NCBI GenBank assembly: GCA_036555325.1
Contig: DATBLQ010000073.1
Span: forward strand, 1 to 16,125
DNA length: 16,125 bases
DNA from: DATBLQ01 sp036555325
GTDB taxonomy: Bacteria > Pseudomonadota > Alphaproteobacteria > Rhizobiales > Aestuariivirgaceae
Direction of reading: 5' to 3'
Part shown: positions 1 through 6,988 of the stretch, in pieces
Layout of the letters: the number at the start of each line of letters is the position of its first letter
How positions within the stretch are numbered: position 1 is the first letter of the stretch
Position numbers and translations under genes: made by a program
The notes under the pieces: generated by a model
What the model was told of the DNA's origin: nothing
What the model saw: the letters and a program-made list of their open reading frames with translations, nothing else
Database searches by the model: none

Positions 1-69
1 CGTGCGGTCGAGCGCAAGAAATATGGTCGCGCCAAGGCGCGCCGCAGCTTCCAGTTCTCGAAGCGGTAA
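1..69 (+). CDS. rpsI: 30S ribosomal protein S9, C-terminal end (partial)
   Basis: The first 69 bases read in frame as 22 residues followed by TAA. They contain VERKKYGRAKARR and end in FQFSKR. This is the highly conserved basic C-terminal tail of ribosomal protein S9, which reaches toward the P-site tRNA in the 30S subunit. The rest of the gene lies before the window. Sequence recognition is strong because the SKR terminus and the ERKK..G..KARR pattern are near universal in bacterial S9. The KYGRAKARRSFQFSKR form is typical of alphaproteobacteria and is the best taxonomic marker here. No GC-rich terminator hairpin is visible just after the stop. The only dyad is AT-rich, TTTAAA at 79-84 and again at 91-96. 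Confidence 0.93.
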   Translation, partial: RAVERKKYGRAKARRSFQFSKR

Positions 70-134
70 GATGGAGTCTTTAAATTATTATTTAAAATCA
101 AAGTGGTAATGAAAATAACTACTAAAAAGATTTA

Positions 135-203
135 TTGACAAATCGTTGACAGCCATTGCTGATTGCACAGGGTCGAGTTATCGTTTTTGACAGAACGTTG
201 ACA
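135..203. repeat. Paired TTGACA direct-repeat array
   Basis: The hexamer TTGACA occurs at 135-140, 146-151, 187-192 and 198-203. Within each pair the starts are 11 bp apart, and the two pairs are 52 bp apart. The two 18-bp units, TTGACAaatcgTTGACAG and TTGACAgaacgTTGACAG, differ at only two positions. Eleven and 52 bp are close to one and five helical turns, so all copies face the same side of the DNA. The hexamer matches a sigma-70 -35 box, but no convincing -10 box lies 16-18 bp downstream of any copy. A binding array for a regulator or nucleoid protein is therefore more likely than four promoters. Function is inferred only from the layout. Confidence 0.6.
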
Positions 204-220
204 GTTTTTGCGAGCTGCCA

Positions 221-277
221 CTTGGCATACAAGTCACAGCACAGGCTACGGAATGGCTCCATACTTGTATATGCAAG
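221..277. promoter_or_regulatory. Two CTTG/CAAG inverted repeats
   Basis: Two short dyads follow the TTGACA array: CTTG-gcata-CAAG at 221-233 and CTTG-tatatg-CAAG at 264-277. Their half-sites are identical and the spacers are 5 and 6 bp, both containing ATA. They could be a pair of operator sites near the control region of the candidate small gene at 326. Each is short enough to arise by chance, and nothing links them to a known regulator. Confidence 0.25.
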
Positions 278-325
278 ATCGCAAGGTCTAAAGCATATCG
301 CAGTCCATCAATATAGAGGTGCTCG

Positions 326-469
326 GTGAGTTTTAGGCCGGAGAACGCGGATCACCCCTCATTAGAATTGCCGACGTTCATGCTGACAGCGTTCGGCCGG
401 AAAGCGAGCACACTCGCCGTTGTTGTGTGTCTTACCTTGGCTCTTTGGGCACTGCACACCTTTTCGTGA
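326..469 (+). CDS. Possible small single-pass membrane protein (47 aa)
   Basis: This is a 47-codon frame starting GTG (VSFRPENADHPS...) and ending TGA. An AGAGGT Shine-Dalgarno-like element at 315-320 leaves a 5-base spacer. The frame is closed just upstream by TAG at 314-316, so GTG is the natural start, with ATG at 380 as the alternative. Residues about 27-45 (LAVVVCLTLALWALHTFS region) are hydrophobic after a basic GRK, as in a membrane anchor with the N terminus in the cytoplasm. It converges on the permease gene at 473, with only three bases between the two stops. I do not recognise a family. It may be a chance frame. The start signal and the hydrophobic segment are the only support. Confidence 0.3.
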   Translation: MSFRPENADHPSLELPTFMLTAFGRKASTLAVVVCLTLALWALHTFS

Positions 470-472
470 TTT

Positions 473-1411
473 TCAGCGCTTACTTCCCGCGGCGGCGATA
501 ACGCCGATGATGATGAGTCCAGTGGCTAAATAGCGAAAGCCTGCCGAGAGCTGGTAGGTGTTAAGCATCGACTGGACAAGAAAGAGAAACAGGGACGCGC
601 CCCAGATGCCTGGAACGTTGCCGCTGCCTCCTGCCACCGATGTGCCCCCGATCACGACGACGGCAATGGAGGCAAGCAGATATTGTTCTCCCATGGACAA
701 AGACGATCCGCCAGAGAAGCCAGAAAATAGATAGCCGCATAGGGCAGCCAATAGCGCGCTGCCAATATAGGTAATGAAGCGCACGCGTTCGACCGAGATG
801 CCGGCGAGTGCCGCCGCCCGGTTATTCTGTCCGATGGCCAGCACTGAGCGACCATAGACGGTTCGGTGGAGGACAACTCCCATGGCCGCTGCCAATAGCA
901 TGATGCAGAGTGCCAGAATTGGAATTCCGGCGAGCTGCGCCGTGGTGAAATCTGCCAGCGCCGGAGGCGGCTTAATTCGAAGGCCTCGCCCATAGGTGAT
1001 CGCCGTCGATTGGACGAGAAAGCTGGAAGACAGAGTCGCGATGATCGGCGGAATTCTGAGAATGAGAATGAGCCCATAGTTGAATAGACCCACTCCCAGG
1101 CCGCAGGCGAGGGCCACGGCAAGTCCGGGAGCGATGAGCGAGTCATTTCCGTCCATCACTTTCATTGCCACGGAGCCAGCGAGCGTGATCGTGGCGGGTA
1201 TGGAGAGATCGACGTTGCCTGGCCCCAGCGTGATGACGAACATCTGCCCGATGCCCACGATGACGAAAAACGTGGCGAAGGTGAGAGCCGCCGTCATCAG
1301 TTCGCCGCCCCCCTGTCCGCCGGTGAACAGGATTGTGGCAAGCCACGCTGCCAGCGCAGCGATAAAGGACCACAGCCACGGCTTGCTGCCGATCCGACGA
1401 ACGAGGCTCAT
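473..1411 (-). CDS. CUT2 sugar ABC transporter permease A2
   Basis: This is a 312-residue inner-membrane permease of the BPD_transp_2 family (RbsC/XylH/FrcC type), which moves a sugar handed over by a periplasmic binding protein. It is mostly hydrophobic with about 8-10 membrane segments. The family landmarks are GNVDLSIPATITLAG, corresponding to the usual GGIDLSVG, and the cytoplasmic coupling loop YGRSVLAIGQNNRAAALAGI, which contacts the ATPase. The start is the ATG at 1411, which overlaps the stop of the upstream permease as ATGA. A longer frame reaches 1492 but lies inside the neighbour and has basic, non-permease character. It is the last gene of the minus-strand operon and probably forms a heterodimer with the preceding permease. 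No terminator is obvious after the stop. Confidence 0.88.
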   Translation of the reverse strand: MSLVRRIGSKPWLWSFIAALAAWLATILFTGGQGGGELMTAALTFATFFVIVGIGQMFVITLGPGNVDLSIPATITLAGSVAMKVMDGNDSLIAPGLAVALACGLGVGLFNYGLILILRIPPIIATLSSSFLVQSTAITYGRGLRIKPPPALADFTTAQLAGIPILALCIMLLAAAMGVVLHRTVYGRSVLAIGQNNRAAALAGISVERVRFITYIGSALLAALCGYLFSGFSGGSSLSMGEQYLLASIAVVVIGGTSVAGGSGNVPGIWGASLFLFLVQSMLNTYQLSAGFRYLATGLIIIGVIAAAGSKR

Positions 1412-2343
1412 CTGCCCCGGTCCAGCCAGCTGATCAAGAGTCGCGACGCCAACACGATGATGAGAATTGCTCCTTGTGCGCCGATCTGCCAATCGGGGGA
1501 AATTTTCAGAAAGGTGAGGAAAGGCGCGGTGAGCGTAAGCGTAAGCGCCCCGATCACTGCGCCAATGGGCGACACCCTACCCCCAACGAAGTCGCCGCCG
1601 CCGAGGATCACCCCTGTGATGGACAGCAGGGTGTAACGCTCTGCGACATTGGCCTGCGCCGATGTCGTAAGACCGATCAGCGCCAGCCCTGACATCATGC
1701 CGAAGAAGCCGGCGAGTCCGAACATGGTCATCTTGGCCCGCAGCAAAGACCAGCCCGCGCGGGCAATGGCCTGCGGATTGCCTCCTGATCCCCGCAGGAT
1801 CGATCCGTAAGAGGTTCGCATCAGGGCGAGATGCGCAACTGCGGCTATGGTGACGGCAGCCAAGATCGGGAAGGGGATGAAGGGCGTCTTCAGTTTCATC
1901 AGCTGTGTCAACCAGACCGGCGAGTGCCCACCAGGGCGCGGCAGGATCAGGATGGCCACGCCCAGCCAGACGAAGGCCATGCCCAACGTGACCACGATTG
2001 ACGGCAGGTTGCGCAATTGAATGAGTGCGCCGAGCAATGTGTAGACGAGAATGCCGCCAACCAGCATCAACCCGCCGACGACTGGTTGATGGTTCAGCCA
2101 CGTCGCGGCGACGCATACGACAAAGCCGACGTAGGCGCCGATCGACAGGTCGAGATCATTGACCGTGATGACGCACATTTGGGCGATAGTCGCCAGCGCT
2201 ATGGGAACCGCGAGGTTGAACATTAGCTGGAAACCGAGAGGGCTTATCGCGCGCGGATTGAGATAGTAGATGATGATCAGGAGGATGCATAAAGAAGCTG
2301 CAGGAAGACTGCCGCGCAGGATACGAGACGGCAGCAGACTCAA
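1408..2343 (-). CDS. CUT2 sugar ABC transporter permease A1
   Basis: This is a 311-residue BPD_transp_2 permease, the partner of the next gene in system A. It shows NDLDLSIGAYVGF (equivalent of GGIDLSVG) and the coupling loop YGSILRGSGGNPQAIARAG, with about 8-10 hydrophobic segments. I chose the TTG at 2343 as start. It overlaps the ATPase stop as TTGA, a strong AGGAGG lies 7 bases upstream, and the protein then begins LSLLPSRILRGS before the first membrane span. The open frame extends to 2487, but that part is arginine-rich and lies wholly inside the ATPase gene, so it is out-of-frame shadow. The overlap implies translational coupling. The substrate cannot be told from the permease. Confidence 0.87.
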   Translation of the reverse strand: MSLLPSRILRGSLPAASLCILLIIIYYLNPRAISPLGFQLMFNLAVPIALATIAQMCVITVNDLDLSIGAYVGFVVCVAATWLNHQPVVGGLMLVGGILVYTLLGALIQLRNLPSIVVTLGMAFVWLGVAILILPRPGGHSPVWLTQLMKLKTPFIPFPILAAVTIAAVAHLALMRTSYGSILRGSGGNPQAIARAGWSLLRAKMTMFGLAGFFGMMSGLALIGLTTSAQANVAERYTLLSITGVILGGGDFVGGRVSPIGAVIGALTLTLTAPFLTFLKISPDWQIGAQGAILIIVLASRLLISWLDRGR

Positions 2344-3818
2344 GGCGAGACCTCCTCCTCGAAAGATGAGCTTAGGATTTTGTCTTCGCTGGCCTCGCCT
2401 CGCGCGTATTCGGCGACGATGCGGCCGTTTCTGAAAACATAGACATAATCGCAATTGAAGAGTTCGTCGATCTCGGTCGTGTACCACACGAAACTTCGCC
2501 CGCGCTCCGCCTCGGCTCGGATAATTCCATAAACTTCATGCTTCGTGCCTATGTCCACTCCGCGCATGGGATCGTCCATGAGCACGATCTGGGCCTCCGT
2601 GGCGAGAGCTCTGGCGAACAGAGCCTTCTGCTGATTACCGCCTGAGAGCGACAGAATATTGTTGCTAACGTCACCGGTTCGGATGTTCACGAGCGCACGC
2701 CACTTCTCGGCCAGCGCCCGTTCGAGTGTGGGATCGACGAGGCTCCAGCGCGTGAACGACTTCAAAGCCGTGATTCCGATGTTGTGGGCGATAGACCACA
2801 GCGGAAATATACCGTCAGTTTGCCGGTCACCGGGGACCATTGCGACGCCGGCTTCGACGGTCGCCTCGGCGCGCCGGCCGTTCGCGGCATTGAACAGCTG
2901 CAGCAGCATGGTGGTCTGGCCGTGACCGCCAAGGCCCGCAAGTCCGACAATTTCCCCGCGATACACCTGCAGCTCTCGGTCATCGTGCACATTGGAGCGC
3001 GCCTTTGCTTGCGGGGCAATGTCGACCTTTCGCTTGCTCGCGGGCTGCTTCTCCTCAATTTTCTCCGGCAGCAGCACGCTGCCCATAGCGCGCACCAGCG
3101 ACTCCCTAGTGAAGGCGCGAGCCGGCCTTTCAGCCGCCACCTTCCCGTCCCTGAGCACGACGATCCGATCGGAGACCGTCAGGATCTCGCCCAGGAGATG
3201 CGAAATAAGAATGGTAGCGCCCCCCGAGCCGACGAACTTGCGAATATACCGGAGCAGCTGGGCCGCGAGGGCGGCGTCCAGCGATGATGTCGGCTCGTCG
3301 AGTATGACGACTTTGGCACCGATGTCGCTCACCGTGAAGGCGCGCGCGATCTCAACCATCTGTCGCCGTGCGATCGGCAGATCGCCAACCACGTCGTGCG
3401 GCGCAATCCGATGGCGCGGAAAAATCTCATCAAGCTTGTCGATGATGAGCCTTCCAGCGCGCTTTCGCCAGCCGAGACCTTTCAGCGAGGCGTGGAGAAC
3501 TCGCGCATTCTCTGCAACAGTGAGATTGGGACAAAGCGAAAGCTCCTGGAAAACACAACGCACTCCCGCGGCCAGTGCTGCAACGGTGCTGTAGCGGTCC
3601 GTCAGATCGACGCCTTCAATCCGAACTCGGCCGCTGTCTGGTGCGAGGGTTCCGGCAAGAATGTGCATGAGCGTCGATTTTCCGGCGCCGTTGTGGCCGA
3701 CGAGCCCCACGCACTCGCCGCTTCGGCAGGCTAGCGTCACGCCAGTAACAGCGCGGACGGCGCCGAAACTCTTTTCAACGCCGTCCAGCCTGACGAGATC
3801 TTCGCTGCTTTCCCTCAT
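2340..3818 (-). CDS. CUT2 sugar ABC transporter ATPase with two nucleotide-binding domains
   Basis: This is a 492-residue double ATPase of the RbsA/MglA/XylG type that powers system A. Half 1 has Walker A GHNGAGKST (about 41-49), the Q-loop in VFQELSL, a family-typical weak signature LPIARRQMVEIARA, and Walker B VVILDEPTSSLD. Half 2 has a degenerate Walker A (GLGGHGQTT, no GKS), a full LSLSGGNQQKALFARAL signature and Walker B IVLMDDPMRGVD, where the catalytic Glu is Asp. Such asymmetry is common in CUT2 ATPases, with one productive composite site, although DDP is less usual than DEP. I chose ATG 3818 over the in-frame TTG at 3824 because GGCAGG sits 6 bases upstream. Its stop overlaps the next gene's TTG start. 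A hairpin precedes it. Confidence 0.9.
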   Translation of the reverse strand: MRESSEDLVRLDGVEKSFGAVRAVTGVTLACRSGECVGLVGHNGAGKSTLMHILAGTLAPDSGRVRIEGVDLTDRYSTVAALAAGVRCVFQELSLCPNLTVAENARVLHASLKGLGWRKRAGRLIIDKLDEIFPRHRIAPHDVVGDLPIARRQMVEIARAFTVSDIGAKVVILDEPTSSLDAALAAQLLRYIRKFVGSGGATILISHLLGEILTVSDRIVVLRDGKVAAERPARAFTRESLVRAMGSVLLPEKIEEKQPASKRKVDIAPQAKARSNVHDDRELQVYRGEIVGLAGLGGHGQTTMLLQLFNAANGRRAEATVEAGVAMVPGDRQTDGIFPLWSIAHNIGITALKSFTRWSLVDPTLERALAEKWRALVNIRTGDVSNNILSLSGGNQQKALFARALATEAQIVLMDDPMRGVDIGTKHEVYGIIRAEAERGRSFVWYTTEIDELFNCDYVYVFRNGRIVAEYARGEASEDKILSSSFEEEVSP

Positions 3819-3827
3819 ATCCAACCT

Positions 3828-3849
3828 GCCGGCCCGTGCGTGGGCCGGC
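3828..3849 (-). promoter_or_regulatory. Intergenic stem-loop between binding-protein and ATPase genes
   Basis: A perfect 8-bp inverted repeat, GCCGGCCC and GGGCCGGC, encloses the 6-base loop gtgcgt. Outer CCAA (3821-3824) and TTGG (3850-3853) could extend it past a 3-base bulge. No T-run follows on the minus strand, so it is not a standard terminator. Similar hairpins in sugar ABC operons protect the binding-protein mRNA from 3' decay and so give excess binding protein. Its 3' arm in the transcript abuts the ATPase Shine-Dalgarno (3825-3830), so it could also damp ATPase translation. The structure is seen; the role is inferred. Confidence 0.6.
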
Positions 3850-3868
3850 TTGGATCATGAAGTGAAGC

Positions 3869-4888
3869 CTACATTTTGGCTTGGTCAACGACTTTTTGGG
3901 CGTCCTCCGCTGTATATTCGACATTGGCGACGCCACCTTTCTCGGTGTTCGCCAGATTTTCCTCGAGATTGTCCTGGTCGATCCGCAGGAAGGGCACAGT
4001 CAGATCCTTCGGCACCTCCTTGCCGTCAAGAATCATCTGCGCCACCCAGAAGGCGAGCGTCGATACGCCTGGTGCGATCGAGACGGACATCGTTTCATAG
4101 CCATTGGTGTCCTTCTGTTCCTTCCACCATCTGAGCTCGTCTTCCCGATTGCCCATGATTATGAGCGGCGTCGGCCGGCCCGCGGCTTTGAAGGCCTGTG
4201 CGGCGCCATAACCGTCACCGCCTTGAGTTACCACGGCAGTGATCTCCTGCAGGCTCGGCAGTATGCCTGCCACTGCCGACTGCGCCTTGGCCTGATCCCA
4301 GTCGCCGTGCACTGAGCCGACGATCTTGAACTGCGGGTTTTCCGCTACACCTTCGTGGATTCCTTTTGAGATTTCATCATCGACGAATACGCCGGCAAGA
4401 CCCCTGATCTCGAGCAGATTGCCCCCGGCGGGGACCTTGTCTTTGAGATAAAGCACCTCGTCCTTGCCCATCTGCTTGAAATCCACGGCGATGCGCCAGG
4501 CGCAAGGCTCTGTCACAATACCGTCGAAAGAGACAACGATCACACCCGCATCGCAGGCTTCCTTCACCGCGCCGTTCAATGCATCGGGCGAGGCAGCGTT
4601 CAGCACGATCGCATTATAGCCCTGCAGAACCAGGTTCTGGATCTGCGCTGCCTGTTCCGTCACTTGATTTTCGGCGGTCGTAAAGGCATCCGCGGCTGCC
4701 ACTATTCCGGCTTCCACGGCAGGCTTGGTCACCTTTTCCCAACTTCTGAGCATTGCCTGGCGCCACGAGTTGCCGGCGTAATTGTTGGACAAGGCGATCT
4801 TCTTGTCTTTAGTGTCGGCCATCGCCGATCCGGCGAGCAGCGAAAGGCCAATTCCGGTAAGTGCCAACACTCTTACAAAATCACTCAT
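3869..4888 (-). CDS. CUT2 sugar ABC transporter periplasmic binding protein A
   Basis: This is a 339-residue periplasmic binding protein of the Peripla_BP_4 (RbsB-like) family, which captures the substrate of system A. It begins MSDFVRVLALTGIGLSLLAG with a cleavable signal peptide, probably cut after SAMA at about residue 24. The mature domain starts KKIALSNNYAGNSWRQ, the first beta strand and ligand-contact loop of the fold. Later landmarks are YNAIVLNAASPDALNGAV, VIVVSFDGIV, and VVTQGGDGYGAAQAFKAAGR. The start is ATG 4888, with GGAGGAAG just upstream; the longer frame to 5110 overlaps the regulator gene. Only 11 bases separate it from the regulator stop, so it is co-transcribed. The ligand is unknown; conserved Asp and Trp positions suggest a sugar or polyol. 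Confidence 0.9.
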   Translation of the reverse strand: MSDFVRVLALTGIGLSLLAGSAMADTKDKKIALSNNYAGNSWRQAMLRSWEKVTKPAVEAGIVAAADAFTTAENQVTEQAAQIQNLVLQGYNAIVLNAASPDALNGAVKEACDAGVIVVSFDGIVTEPCAWRIAVDFKQMGKDEVLYLKDKVPAGGNLLEIRGLAGVFVDDEISKGIHEGVAENPQFKIVGSVHGDWDQAKAQSAVAGILPSLQEITAVVTQGGDGYGAAQAFKAAGRPTPLIIMGNREDELRWWKEQKDTNGYETMSVSIAPGVSTLAFWVAQMILDGKEVPKDLTVPFLRIDQDNLEENLANTEKGGVANVEYTAEDAQKVVDQAKM

Positions 4889-4899
4889 TTGCTTCCTCC

Positions 4900-5832
4900 C
4901 TAATTTGCAACATGCTGTCCTAAATCCATTGGAATCGATGTTTGCAGCTGGGCCGATGTAGACCGGATCAAGGTCTCTTTTGCCGAAGCCAGGTGCGCCC
5001 GGCAGGCAAGTTCGACCATGGCAACGTTGCGGCTTAGCAGCGCCGCAATGTAGGTGAGGTGTTCGCGTGCTGCTACCTCGTTGCGCTGCCGCTCGTCGCT
5101 TTTGTTCCACTGATAATGATAGTGAAAGACGAGCGTAATGATATCATAAAAACCATCAATGAACCGGTTAGGGGCCGCCGAGTTGATGAGGTGATGAAAG
5201 CGGCTGTCTAGATTGGAAAAATCATGATAGCGGCGCTCGATGTCCCTCAGCAGCGCGATATGTTCCTCGCGGAGACCCTCCAGCTGCTGCCAAAGACTTG
5301 AGGTCTCCGGCAGTTCGGCAAAAGTCCTCGCCGACCGCAGCTCGAACATCTCGCGAATCTCGAACAGCTCCAGCGCAAATTCGGGGGTGAAGCCCTTGAG
5401 CACCCAGCCGGCGTTCCTACGCTTCTCGATGAGTCCGAAGCGCTGGAAGCGGTTGAGAAACTCGCGAATGCCTGTCGTTGCCACGCCGAACCGGCGGGCG
5501 AGATCGAGTTCGTTGATCAGTGTTCCCGGGCGCGCATTGTCTCTCAACATCCACTCCATGAAGCGCTTCTCAACTTGAGTCGACATGGGCACTGTTTCTG
5601 CATCGGGAAACCGTTGAAGTTCCTTCGCCGATCCGATTGTGCGGCGGCGTCCCGCTCCACTCACCACTCCTTGCGCCACGAGCGCCGACAATACTTTCCG
5701 CACTGTTGTGCGGCTGACGCCGAGCTTCACGCTGAGAGCGTTTTCCGACGGGACCGGCTCATCGTCGCTTAGTTGCGCGACGAGATCTAAAACTTCGTTG
5801 AAAGCGCGCTTGAATACGGTGTCGGTCTTCAT
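4900..5832 (-). CDS. GntR-family regulator with two winged helices and an FCD ligand domain
   Basis: This is a 310-residue DNA-binding regulator. Residues about 5-68 form a GntR winged helix (VPSENALSVKLGVSRTTVRK...LVAQGVVSGAGR). Residues about 84-148 form a second one (INELDLARRFGVATTGIREF...FGLIEKRRNAGWVLKGFT). From about 150 it is an FCD effector domain with LFEIREMFELRSA and the metal-binding set D209, H213, H258 and H280. Usual FadR/FCD proteins are 220-250 residues with one winged helix, so the extra N-terminal domain explains the length. It heads the minus-strand operon and faces the plus-strand operon, so it probably controls both and itself, releasing DNA when a sugar acid or similar ligand binds. 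The start ATG at 5832 gives MKTDTVFKRAF. It is probably a repressor, as most family members are. Confidence 0.88.
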   Translation of the reverse strand: MKTDTVFKRAFNEVLDLVAQLSDDEPVPSENALSVKLGVSRTTVRKVLSALVAQGVVSGAGRRRTIGSAKELQRFPDAETVPMSTQVEKRFMEWMLRDNARPGTLINELDLARRFGVATTGIREFLNRFQRFGLIEKRRNAGWVLKGFTPEFALELFEIREMFELRSARTFAELPETSSLWQQLEGLREEHIALLRDIERRYHDFSNLDSRFHHLINSAAPNRFIDGFYDIITLVFHYHYQWNKSDERQRNEVAAREHLTYIAALLSRNVAMVELACRAHLASAKETLIRSTSAQLQTSIPMDLGQHVAN

Positions 5833-5950
5833 GGAGCCGAATTTGCCCTGTCGAATTGACTTTTAATCCATAAAAAACAATTTGACCAGTCTAAAATGAT
5901 TGGTTTTTGTGTTTAAGGAACAATTCACACCGAGTGAGTGGTACCCTGCG
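5833..5950. promoter_or_regulatory. Divergent promoter/operator region between the two transport operons
   Basis: This 118-base AT-rich gap lies between the regulator start and the plus-strand permease start. It holds a 20-bp dyad, ACCAGT (5885-5890), 8 bases, ATTGGT (5899-5904), with 5 of 6 half-site bases paired. Outer ACA (5877-5879) and TGT (5909-5911) half-sites also match. This is a reasonable operator for the adjacent GntR protein, whose family binds short dyads in such gaps. Candidate -35 boxes are TTGACT (5856-5861) and TTGACC (5882-5887), but I could not find a good -10 for either. All assignments are inference. Confidence 0.45.
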
Positions 5951-6988
5951 ATGCCGGATCAGCCAGTCATTGCCACGCCAAAGATCGACAGGGCGCTTGG
6001 CAGTTTCTCCGCCGTATCGGCAGGTCTGCGGCTCTTGAGCATGGGTCCGGTCCTCATCCTCGTGGTTCTCGCCGCGGTCATCTGCTTGCTTACGCCGAAT
6101 TTTTTGACCGTTGGCAATCTCGGCAACATTCTGGCTCAGACGGCGGTGATCGCCATCGTCGCGATTGGCCAGCACCTGGTGATCCTGACCAGAGGCATCG
6201 ATCTCTCCGTCGGAGCCAACTTGGCCCTTGCGACCGTCATCGGCGGTCTCGTGTTTCGCATGATAGATTCAGCACCTCTGGTGGTCGCAGCCATGCTTCT
6301 GACCGGCGCAAGCGTCGGCGCGGTCAATGGCCTCATATACGTATTCGGGCGACTTCCGCATCCTTTCATCATAACCCTGGCCAGCCTGAGTATCTGCAGA
6401 GGCCTCGCGCTGCAGCTAGCTATCGGCCACACCACTATGCGCGGTATGCCCGAGGCGATCGGAAGTCTTGGGGCATCCACGACCATCGGCATCCCAGACT
6501 CTTTTTGGGTGGTTTTTGCCGTCGCTGCACTGGTGCTCCTCATGGCCAAGGCGATGGTGTGGGGACGCTGGATCTATGCCGTTGGCGGCGACCCCAAAGC
6601 CGCCCTCAGAATGGGAATTCCGGTCAGAGCCGTTCTGGTCTCGACTTATGTCATCTCGGGACTGTGCGCCGGAATAGGAGCGGTGGTGCTCTCCGGCCGA
6701 ACTCAGGCCGGCTCTCCTCTTTATGGCAATCTGCTGGAACTCGACACCATTGCTGCCGTGATCATCGGCGGTGCCAGTTTCCTGGGCGGGCGCGGTCACA
6801 TCGGCCATGCTCTGATCGGGGCCATCATGATCGGCATTATCCGCAACGCCTTGAACCTGCTCAGCGTCGGTGTGTTTTTTCAGATGATTGCCATCGGTCT
6901 CATCATCGTCGTGGCCGTTGAAGCCGACGTGCTGCGCAATCACCTGGAGGGGCGAGTCCGCGTTTTACAATCGGGGAGCGCTTCATGA
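5951..6988 (+). CDS. CUT2 sugar ABC transporter permease B
   Basis: This is a 345-residue inner-membrane permease of the BPD_transp_2 family and the only permease of system B, so it probably works as a homodimer. It contains TRGIDLSVGANLALAT, which is closer to the canonical GGIDLSVG than either system A permease. The coupling loop is WGRWIYAVGGDPKAALRMGI, and about ten hydrophobic segments are visible. A roughly 40-residue soluble N terminus precedes the first span at about LILVVLAAVICLL. I chose ATG 5951 (MPDQPVIATPKID). The frame is open back to a TTG at 5900, but that lies within the operator dyad. The ribosome site is weak (GAGTGAG region), so the start is less certain. The stop overlaps the ATPase start as ATGA. 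Confidence 0.87.
   Translation: MPDQPVIATPKIDRALGSFSAVSAGLRLLSMGPVLILVVLAAVICLLTPNFLTVGNLGNILAQTAVIAIVAIGQHLVILTRGIDLSVGANLALATVIGGLVFRMIDSAPLVVAAMLLTGASVGAVNGLIYVFGRLPHPFIITLASLSICRGLALQLAIGHTTMRGMPEAIGSLGASTTIGIPDSFWVVFAVAALVLLMAKAMVWGRWIYAVGGDPKAALRMGIPVRAVLVSTYVISGLCAGIGAVVLSGRTQAGSPLYGNLLELDTIAAVIIGGASFLGGRGHIGHALIGAIMIGIIRNALNLLSVGVFFQMIAIGLIIVVAVEADVLRNHLEGRVRVLQSGSAS

Noticed and set aside
79..96. A terminator after rpsI
   Set aside because: The dyad TTTAAA..TTTAAA is all A/T, and its stem would be too weak for a standard terminator.
135..203. The TTGACA boxes as four sigma-70 promoters
   Set aside because: No acceptable -10 hexamer is found 16-18 bp downstream of any copy, and the regular phasing fits a binding array better.
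135..203. A CRISPR array
   Set aside because: Only two 18-bp units with a 34-bp gap and internal hexamer repeats; no further repeats or cas genes.
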